Assembly (NCBI GenBank): GCA_937910385.1 | Contig: CALEPT010000004.1 | Location: 1 to 14,772, forward strand | Direction of reading: 5' to 3' | DNA length: 14,772 bases | From: an uncultured Ruminococcus sp. | GTDB taxonomy: Bacteria > Bacillota > Clostridia > Oscillospirales > Ruminococcaceae | Part shown: in pieces, positions 6,450 through 13,700 of the stretch | Layout: each line of letters begins with the position of its first letter | Position numbering within the stretch: the first letter of the stretch is position 1 | The notes under the pieces: generated by a model | Database searches by the model: none | What the model saw: only the letters and a program-made list of their open reading frames with translations | Told to the model about the DNA's origin: nothing | Made by a program: the position numbers and the translations under genes

Positions 6450-7509
6450 TTATTATTCCCTCCCAACAAAGCGCGGCTATGAGCTTGTCCATTTCGTTTG
6501 GTGTACCTATTGTTATGCGAAGGTAGTCCTTTATTATCGGCTTGTTCCACCAGCGCACATATATACCTCGCTTTTTAAGCTCGTTGAAAACGTATTCCGC
6601 AGATTTATGCGGAGGCTTTGCAAAAATGAAGTTGCTCTTTGAATCAGGGAAAGTGAAGCCCATATCAGACAACACATTCTTTGTGATCTCTCTCATTTCT
6701 ACTATTTTATCAACAGTGCTGCGGAAGTACTCCTCGTCCTTTACAGCAGCAGCTCCGCAAAGCTGCGTGACAGTGTTCATCGTGTACGAATTTATCGAGA
6801 ACTTTACGTCGTTCATGTATTTTATAAGCTTCTCGCTTCCCATTGCGTAGCCTATCCTCATGCCCGCCATCGAGCGCGACTTGGAAAAGGTCTGTATCAC
6901 GAGCAGATTGTCATATTTTTCGATGAGCGGCAGGCAGCTCTCGCCGCCAAAGTCGATATATGCCTCGTCAATCATCACGACCGAATCGGGATTCGCGCGG
7001 ACTATCTCCTCTATCATGCCCACACTTTCGAGGACTCCCGTTGGAGCATTCGGATTCGGGAAGATAATACCTCCGTTCGGCTTTTTGTAATCCTCAGGAT
7101 CTATAGTAAAGTCGGGGCGCAGCGGCTTCGTCTCGTAGGGTATTCGGTAAACGTCAGCCCACACGTCATAGAATGAGTACGTGATATCGGGGAAAAATAT
7201 CGGCTTTCCCGAATTGAAAAAGGTCAGGAACGCCATTGAGATAACGTCGTCCGAGCCGACTCCAACAAAGACCTGCGAAGGCTTAAGAGCGTACCGCTCC
7301 GCTATCGCATTCACGAGTATCTCAGCGTCGGGTGTGGGATAAAGTCTCATTCGCGAGATGTCGAAGCCGTCGAGTATTTTCTGTACCGCAGGAGACGGCG
7401 GATAAGGGTTCTCATTCGTATTAAGCTTGATTATGTCCGTTTCCTTTGGCTGCTCACCGGGAACGTATGGAACGACCCTGCGGACGTTTTCCTCCCAGCT
7501 GTTGTTCAT
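6442..7509 (-). CDS. hisC: Histidinol-phosphate aminotransferase HisC
   Basis: PLP enzyme of fold type I that converts imidazole-acetol phosphate to histidinol phosphate using glutamate. The 355-residue protein has the substrate loop KLNTNENPYPPSP (28-40), FPNPNAPTG (150-158, N154), IDEAYIDF (180-187, D181 and Y184), and the PLP lysine K210 in TFSKSRSMAGMRIGYA. A GTG at 7518 is in frame, but its G belongs to the AGGAG ribosome site (7518-7522). The ATG at 7509, eight bases away, is therefore the start. A hairpin separates this gene from hisD. It overlaps hisB by eight bases. Confidence 0.96.
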   Translation of the reverse strand: MNNSWEENVRRVVPYVPGEQPKETDIIKLNTNENPYPPSPAVQKILDGFDISRMRLYPTPDAEILVNAIAERYALKPSQVFVGVGSDDVISMAFLTFFNSGKPIFFPDITYSFYDVWADVYRIPYETKPLRPDFTIDPEDYKKPNGGIIFPNPNAPTGVLESVGMIEEIVRANPDSVVMIDEAYIDFGGESCLPLIEKYDNLLVIQTFSKSRSMAGMRIGYAMGSEKLIKYMNDVKFSINSYTMNTVTQLCGAAAVKDEEYFRSTVDKIVEMREITKNVLSDMGFTFPDSKSNFIFAKPPHKSAEYVFNELKKRGIYVRWWNKPIIKDYLRITIGTPNEMDKLIAALCWEGIINE

Positions 7510-7538
7510 ATTTATCACTCCTAAAATAAACAGCTACA

Positions 7539-7559
7539 GGGCGGTAGTGAAAACCGCCC
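7539..7559 (-). repeat. Intercistronic hairpin between hisD and hisC
   Basis: A 7-bp perfect stem (GGGCGGT / ACCGCCC) encloses a 7-base loop, 7 bases after the hisD stop. This 57-base gap is one of the two widest inside the operon, while the other joints among the first six his genes overlap. After the stem comes TGTAGCTG and only then a weak T-rich stretch (TTTATTTT), so it is not a good full terminator. It could be a partial terminator, an RNA-processing or stabilising site that sets hisZGD apart from hisCBH. Structure seen, role inferred. Confidence 0.55.
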
Positions 7560-7566
7560 CATTGCG

Positions 7567-8853
7567 TCAATCTTCAAATCTTACCTTTATCGCATTTGCG
7601 TGAGCTGTAAGCCCTTCACGCTCGGCAATGAGAACGATATCGTCCTTTGCCTCGCGCAGAGCCTGCTCGGTATAGTAGGTGTAGCTTGTTCGCTTGGTGA
7701 AGCTTGCCACGCCGAGCGGCGAGAAAAAGCGCGCAGTTCCGCTCGTGGGAAGAACGTGATTCGGTCCCGCATAGTAATCTCCGAGAGGCTCGGAAGCATA
7801 GTTGCCGAGGAATATCGAGCCTGCATTGTCAAGGCTTCCCAGAAGCTCGAACGGGTTTTCCATGAGTACCTCAAGGTGCTCGGGAGCTATCCTGTTGGCA
7901 AGCTCAACACACTTTTCACGGCTGTCCGCAATGATTATCGCGCCGTAGTCCTCAATAGACTTTTCGATTATGTCCTTGCGCGAAAGGTACTGCTTCTGGC
8001 GCTCTATCTCAGCGATAGTTTCATCAGCAAGCTTCTCGCTCGTCGTCACCATTATCGCTGAGGCGAGAACATCGTGCTCTGCCTGAGACATAAGATCTGC
8101 CGCAGTAAATTTGGGGTCTGCGGTATCGTCAGCGATGACAAGTATCTCGCTCGGTCCTGCGATCATGTCGATATCGACAACGCCGTAGAGAAGCTTCTTT
8201 GCCGTCGCGACATAGATGTTTCCGGGGCCTACTATCTTGTCGCACTTTGGTATCTCCTCCGTACCGTATGCGAGAGCGGCAATAGCCTGAGCTCCGCCCG
8301 AGAGGAAAACTCTGTCCACTCCGCAGATAGCTGCCGCAACGAGGATATCCTTGTTGGGAGTGCCGTCCTTCAGAGGCGGAGTCACCATGATTATCTCCTT
8401 TACGCCTGCTATTTTAGCGGGAACTGCATTCATGAGCACACTCGACGGATAAGCAGCCGTGCCTCCGGGGACGTAGAGTCCTACCCTTTCAAGTCCGCGG
8501 ATACGCTGTCCGAGGATAACGCCGTTCTCCTTTGGCGCGATGAAGCTCTGCTCGACCTGACGGCTGTGGAAGTCCGCAATATTAGCCTGAGCATTCAGCA
8601 GAGCGTCCACAAAATCCTGATCCGCCTCGGTAAGAGCGTCATTTATCACGTCCCTTGGAACTTCATAGTACTGCGGCAGACTTCCGTCAAATTTCAGCGT
8701 GTAGTCCTTGACCGCGCTGTCGCCGTTTTCCTTTACATTTTCTATTATCGCAGAAACGACCTCGGTGACCTTTTTATTGGTCTCGCCGCTTCTCTTTTCA
8801 AGATCATTCAGAAAAGCGGTCTCGTCGATACCGTTTGCATATATCTTCTTCAT
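7567..8853 (-). CDS. hisD: Histidinol dehydrogenase HisD
   Basis: Last enzyme of the pathway: zinc- and NAD-dependent oxidation of histidinol to histidine in two steps. The 428-residue protein has the signature GLERVGLYVPGGTAAYPSSV (near 119-138), VGPGNIYVATAKK, MIAGPSEILVIAD, the zinc pair Q257 and H260 in SQAEHD, the catalytic Glu-His in APEHLEVL, and DYYAGPNHVLPTSG near the end, with the final zinc His in THAN-like LTAHAN. A GTG at 8856 precedes the ATG at 8853; AGGAG lies 8 bases from the ATG, so I use the ATG. It shares a base with the hisG stop. The protein looks intact. Confidence 0.97.
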   Translation of the reverse strand: MKKIYANGIDETAFLNDLEKRSGETNKKVTEVVSAIIENVKENGDSAVKDYTLKFDGSLPQYYEVPRDVINDALTEADQDFVDALLNAQANIADFHSRQVEQSFIAPKENGVILGQRIRGLERVGLYVPGGTAAYPSSVLMNAVPAKIAGVKEIIMVTPPLKDGTPNKDILVAAAICGVDRVFLSGGAQAIAALAYGTEEIPKCDKIVGPGNIYVATAKKLLYGVVDIDMIAGPSEILVIADDTADPKFTAADLMSQAEHDVLASAIMVTTSEKLADETIAEIERQKQYLSRKDIIEKSIEDYGAIIIADSREKCVELANRIAPEHLEVLMENPFELLGSLDNAGSIFLGNYASEPLGDYYAGPNHVLPTSGTARFFSPLGVASFTKRTSYTYYTEQALREAKDDIVLIAEREGLTAHANAIKVRFED

Positions 8854-9482
8854 CACAGATTCTCCTCTATAAGTTTGATAAGTCCGTCAATTTCCGCGTG
8901 GCGCATTTTAAGACTGACGGTGTTGGCGATAAGTCTCGCAGAGATAGGAGCTACATCCTCGATCACTTCAAGTCCGTTTTCTCTGAGAGTTGTTCCCGTC
9001 TCGACGATATCGACTATACCGTCGGCAAGCTCAAGCAGCGGAGCAAGCTCGACCGAGCCCTCTATCTTGATTATTTCAGTGTCCATACCCTTTTTCTCAA
9101 AGAAGCGCCTTGAAACGTTGGGGTACTTCGTGGCGATGGTCTTGATACCGTAGCCGCTGTAGAAGTCGTAACCCTTTTTAGTTGCGAGGGCGAATTTGCA
9201 CTTTCCGAAGCCGAGATCAACAAGCTCGTAAAATTTACCGTGCATTTCCATTATGGTGTCCTTGCCTACCACACCGAGGTCGCATACTCCGTGCTCCACG
9301 TATGTGATAACGTCGTTTGCCTTTGCAAGAACTACCTCTAAATTCGCGTCGGGTACAGGGAGAATGAGCTTCCTGCCCTTATCGCGGACTGCCGTGCAGT
9401 CAAAGCCGAGCTTTTCGAGAAGTCCGACTGTGTCTTTTTCGAGCCTGCCCTTTGTAAGAGCAATTCTTATGGGCTTGTTCAT
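8853..9482 (-). CDS. hisG: ATP phosphoribosyltransferase HisG, short form
   Basis: First and committed step: joins ATP and PRPP to phosphoribosyl-ATP. At 209 residues it is the short (HisGS) form that lacks the C-terminal histidine-binding regulatory domain of enterobacterial HisG. Such forms need HisZ, and hisZ sits directly before it with a 4-base ATGA overlap. Visible landmarks are ALTKGRL near the start, VEHGVCDLGVVGKD (about 66-79) and the PRPP loop DGIVDIVETGTTLRENGL (about 152-169). GGGAGG inside hisZ lies about nine bases before the ATG. Feedback control by histidine is expected to act through HisZ. Confidence 0.97.
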   Translation of the reverse strand: MNKPIRIALTKGRLEKDTVGLLEKLGFDCTAVRDKGRKLILPVPDANLEVVLAKANDVITYVEHGVCDLGVVGKDTIMEMHGKFYELVDLGFGKCKFALATKKGYDFYSGYGIKTIATKYPNVSRRFFEKKGMDTEIIKIEGSVELAPLLELADGIVDIVETGTTLRENGLEVIEDVAPISARLIANTVSLKMRHAEIDGLIKLIEENL

Positions 9483-10678
9483 TCCTCCTGACCTCCCTTA
9501 ACTTCATCATCTATGACGACTACCTTTGCTATTTTCTTTTCCATTGCATACTCCCTGACGCTTTCGAGGTCGTCAAACAGTGCATTTTCAACAATAATTC
9601 CCTGCTCGCGCAGCTCCTGTGCAGCTTTGAGTGCAGCTACTTCGCAGCCCGTCTCAGCATAGACTATCACGTCCGGTCTGGGAATTGCCGGAAGAACTCC
9701 CTTTTTCTCGATGACCTTTGCAATGCCGTTTACATTTACCGCAAAGCCCACAGCAGGTATATCATAACCAAACTCGGATATGAGCTTGTCGTAGCGGCCG
9801 CCCGAGATGACTTCCTCGCCGTGTCCTTGCAAATATCCCTTGATGATAAGCCCCGTGTAGTAGTCGGTCTTGTTGACAAGTCCGAGATCCACGGTGATAG
9901 AGCCGTCGTTTCCGCATATCTCGCAGGCGTCGGTGTAAATGTCTTTCAGCTCGTCGAGAATACGCTTGATGCTCTCGTCATGCATGAGAGCTTCAGCCTT
10001 TTCAAACACCTCTTCTCCTCCGAAAAGCGAGGGGAGCTTTTTGAGCGCAGCGGTTATCTGATTATCGCCCAGAGAATCGAGCATATCGTTGAGCGCAGGG
10101 AAATTCTTATTCTCAATGAGTTTGCGTATGCGCTCCTTGTCGCGATCGGAGGCTTCAAGCCTGCCGACGAGCTCCTTGAAAATGCCGATGTGTCCTATCT
10201 CGAGTGAGAATTCCATGCCGAATGCTCTGAGAGAGTCTACTGCGGTAGAAATGACCTCTAAGTCTGCCATTTTAAGCTGTGAACCAATGAGCTCGATACC
10301 TGTCTGGACTATTTCGTCGCTCCTGCCCTTTAGTGCGGGCTCGGTGCGGTAAACTGTCTGGTCATAGCACAGCTTCAGCGGCAGAACTGCGTCTCTGAGG
10401 CGTGTTGCTACGACCCTTGCGATTGGCATGGTCGAGTCAGGGCGCATTACCAGAAGTCTTCCCTTGCTGTCGGTCAGCTTATAGAGGTTTTCCTGCGGAA
10501 AATATTGCGAATTGAGATTAAAAACGTCGAAGAACTCCAGCCCCGGAGTTATCATCTCGCAATATCCCCTGCTTTTGAAGAGGCTCAGAAGAGTATTCTC
10601 TATATCACGTCTCACTATGCATTCCCCGAAAAGCAGGTCTTTAGTGCCCTCGGGAGTTATAAGGTCGTAATTTCTCAT
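9479..10678 (-). CDS. hisZ: ATP phosphoribosyltransferase regulatory subunit HisZ
   Basis: A histidyl-tRNA-synthetase paralog that no longer charges tRNA but binds short HisG and senses histidine. The 399-residue protein keeps the class II core: TPEGTKDLL at the start, MRPDSTMPIARV (motif-2 side), YDQTVYRTEPALKGR, and SGGRYDKL near 300. Where HisRS has LVRGLDYY, with the Arg essential for catalysis, this protein has LVNKTDYYTG, which supports HisZ over HisS. Residues about 330-390 resemble a shortened anticodon-binding-like domain. It is the first gene of the operon, 75 bases behind the predicted transcription start, with AAAGGA ten bases before the ATG. It overlaps hisG by four bases. Confidence 0.95.
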   Translation of the reverse strand: MRNYDLITPEGTKDLLFGECIVRRDIENTLLSLFKSRGYCEMITPGLEFFDVFNLNSQYFPQENLYKLTDSKGRLLVMRPDSTMPIARVVATRLRDAVLPLKLCYDQTVYRTEPALKGRSDEIVQTGIELIGSQLKMADLEVISTAVDSLRAFGMEFSLEIGHIGIFKELVGRLEASDRDKERIRKLIENKNFPALNDMLDSLGDNQITAALKKLPSLFGGEEVFEKAEALMHDESIKRILDELKDIYTDACEICGNDGSITVDLGLVNKTDYYTGLIIKGYLQGHGEEVISGGRYDKLISEFGYDIPAVGFAVNVNGIAKVIEKKGVLPAIPRPDVIVYAETGCEVAALKAAQELREQGIIVENALFDDLESVREYAMEKKIAKVVVIDDEVKGGQEE

Positions 10679-10711
10679 AAGCTATCTATCCTTTCAAAAT
10701 ATAGCTGTGGC

Positions 10712-10750
10712 TTAGCAGACAACAGGGTAAGCTTCGCTTTAGCCTGCTAA
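10712..10750 (-). promoter_or_regulatory. Inverted repeat in the his leader
   Basis: TTAGCAG and CTGCTAA form a perfect 7-bp stem around a 25-base loop in the roughly 75-base leader of hisZ. Inside the loop CAGG and CCTG offer a competing short pairing. The leader has no T-box consensus, no run of His codons and no room for a known large riboswitch. The repeat may be an operator for a repressor, or an RNA hairpin affecting translation of hisZ. The symmetry is seen directly; the regulatory role is inferred. Confidence 0.4.
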
Positions 10751-10759
10751 CATGATAAT

Positions 10760-10788
10760 ATGATAACATATTACTACAACAAAGTCAA
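10760..10788 (-). promoter_or_regulatory. Predicted sigma-A promoter of the his operon
   Basis: On the minus strand, TTGACT (10788-10783) and TATCAT (10765-10760) are separated by exactly 17 bases. The -10 box carries the extended TG motif (TGTTATCAT). A second overlapping TTGACT copy lies five bases further upstream and runs across the polC stop. Transcription would start near 10753. The region is AT-rich, lies immediately after polC and points into hisZ. No other promoter this good was seen among the intergenic gaps, so it probably drives the whole operon. Confidence 0.75.
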
Positions 10789-10789
10789 G

Positions 10790-13700
10790 TCAAAAAAGCG
10801 AAAGCTGTGCAGAATCGGGTAATTCACCAAAAGCTCCTATGCTTTTGAGCATATCTATTGTGGTTTTTGACGCACCGCTCATCTCCTGAAACTCCTCTAC
10901 CGAAATAAATCCGCCCTTCTGTGCAGCCTCGTATATTCCCATAGCAGCATTCTCTCCTACACCGGACATAGCCGAAAACGGTATTCTCAGCTTTCCGTCC
11001 TCGACAAGATAATCCACCGCGTGTGACTTCATGAGGTCGATCGGCAGGAATTCATATCCGCGCGAGAGCATTTCATTCGTTATCAGAAGTATATCATAAA
11101 GGTCACTTTCCTTTTTAGTGCGGTCGTTTCCGAGCGCGGCGATCTCCTCTATTCTCGCGCGGACTGCACTCTTACCCCTGACGGCAAGCTCTGCATCGAA
11201 GTCCTCGCCTCTGACAGAGAAATATGTCGCATAATACTCGAGCGGACGGTGCAGCTTGAACCAGCCCAGCTTTATTGCAGCGATAACGTATGCCGCAGCG
11301 TGAGCCTTCGGGAACATATACTTTATTTTAAGGCAGCTGTCGATGTACCATTGCGGCACATCGTGGTCGAGCAGCATTTGTATTATCTCGGGTGTGAATT
11401 GCTTGGGCGCTTTTCCTTTTCTTGTCCACTCCATTATCTGGAACGCCATTTTCGGCTCTACGCCCTTGTAAAGCAGATAAGTCATGATACTGTCTCGCGT
11501 TCCTATTACCTCGGAAATTGTACAAGTTCCGCTGTCAATGAGATCCTTTGCGTTACCGAGCCATACGTCCGTTCCGTGGGAAAGACCCGATATCTGCAAA
11601 AAGTCGCTGAACTTAGTCGGCTTGGCGTCAAGCAGCATCTGTATCGTGAAGCCCGTACCCATTTCGGGTATACCGAGACTTCCCGTCTTGCAGTAAATGT
11701 CCGCAGGGGTCACTCCGAGCACCTCACAGTTGGTGCACATTTTTATAACGTCGGGGTCGGAGGTAGGAACGTCCTTTATCTTTATGCCCGTTAAGTCTTC
11801 AAGATGCTTGTAGAGCGTCGGCACAACGTGACCGAGCTCGTCGAGCTTCAATATAGTATCATGCAGCGAGTTGAAGTCAAAGTGAGTCGTTATGACCTCG
11901 GAATCCGCAGAATCTGCAGGGTGCTGAACGGGAGTAAAGTCATAAACGTCGTAATCCGACGGCACAACGACCATTCCGCCGGGATGCTGTCCGGTAGTTC
12001 TCTTGATACCGGTGCAGCCTATAGCAAGGCGGTTCATTTCGGCATTATTCAGCGTCACGCCGTTATCCTCGCAGTACTTTTTCACGTATCCGTAAGCTGT
12101 CTTGTCGGCAACGGCAGAGATAGTTCCCGCCTTGAATACATTGGATTTGCCGAAAAGCTGCTCGGTATATCTATGTGCGTGCGACTGGTATTCGCCCGAG
12201 AAATTCAGGTCAATATCAGGCACCTTGTCGCCTTCAAAGCCAAGAAAGACTTCAAAGGGAATGTCGAAACCGTCCTTGACCAGGGGACGGCCGCAGATGG
12301 GGCAATCGCGATCGGGGAGATCGACGCCTACGTGGTATTTCTTCTTGTCCACGTCAAAGAAGCCGTGATGACAGTAGATGCACCTGTAATGAGGCGGGAG
12401 GGCATTCACCTCGGTGATGCCGCACATGCGCGCGACCAGAGAAGAGCCGACAGAACCTCTCGAACCCACCAGATAGCCGTCCTCGAGGGACTTGGAGACC
12501 AGCTTCTCTGCGATTTTATAGAGCGTGCAGTAGCCGTATCCGACAATGGATTTGAGCTCCTTCTCCAGACGTTTCAGCACGATGTCCGGCAGCGGATCGC
12601 CATATAGCTCCTTGGCCATGGACCAGGTCATGTTCTGAATGTTGTCGGCGGCGTCCTCCCACAGAGGCTGGAAGGTATCCTCATCCTTGGGATGCTTGGG
12701 GAAGAGCCGCAGAGGCTCGACCATATCCGCAATGCGCCGGGGATTGTCAATGACGACCTCATGACACTTTTCCGGCCCCAGATAGCTGAATTCTTCCAGC
12801 ATTTCGTCGGTCGTCTTAAAGTACAGGGGCGGCTGGTTGTCACAGTCCTCATAGCCCATGCCGGCCTGAATGATGGCCCGGTTGATGGCATTGTGAGGGT
12901 CCAGAAAGTGAACGTCGCCGGTGGCTACGACGGGCTTGCCGAGTTCTTCACCGAGTCGGACGATTTCCCGGTTCAGGTCCCTGAGCGCATCCTCGTCGGG
13001 TACCTGGCCCTCACGGATCAGAAACGCATTGTTGCCCACCGGCTGGATTTCGAGATAGTCGTAGAATGAACCGATCTCCCGGATCTGTTCCCAGGGATCC
13101 CGCTTGAGGATCGCCCGGTAGAGTTCCCCGGCTTCACAGGCGCTGCCGATGATGAGCCCATCCCGGTATTTTGCGATTTCCTTGCGCGGCATGTGAGGGC
13201 GGCGGCGGAAGTATTCCAGATGGGAAATGGAGACCAGTCGATTCAGATTGACCAGCCCTGTCTGGTTTCTGGCCAGCAGGATGATGTGATAGCTTTCGCC
13301 GATGGAACCGCCCGGCAGCCCGGGGTCCAGCTCGTCAAGGTGGTGCATGCCCTTTTCTGCGCAGGCCTCATACATCTTGGCCAGGCACTGGGCTGTGGCT
13401 GTGGCGTCATGGACGGCACGGTGCGCATTTTTCAGGCTGACCCCGAGCTGTCGGCACAGACTGCCGAGTTTGTGGGTCTTCATGTCGGGATAGAGCTTGC
13501 GGGCCATGGCGAGAGTGTCCAGAATGGGCCCCTGCCAGGACAGGCCCAGCCGCTGCAGTTCCGCATGCATCACCGCGCTGTCAAAAGCCGCGTTGTGCGC
13601 TGCAATGGGTGCATCCCCGATGAAGGATAGGAGCTTGGGAAAAACGGCGGCCGCATCTTCCTTGTCGGCGAGCATGTTGTCGGTGATGCCCGTCAGGGAG

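Noticed and set aside
8074..9153. 359-codon plus-strand open frame opposite hisD/hisG
   Set aside because: It lies fully antisense to two clear enzymes, has no recognisable motif, and its length follows from the codon bias of the real genes.
9479..10678. Histidyl-tRNA synthetase instead of HisZ
   Set aside because: The catalytic LVRGLDYY motif is LVNKTDYY here, and the gene is coupled to a short-form HisG.
10679..10789. T-box, His-rich leader peptide or polC terminator before hisZ
   Set aside because: The leader is too short for a T-box and lacks its consensus; the only tiny frame (ATG TTA GCA GGC TAA) has no His codons; the inverted repeat has no T-run.
11804..12607. 267-codon plus-strand open frame inside polC
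   Set aside because: Antisense to conserved PolC palm and fingers; no independent evidence.
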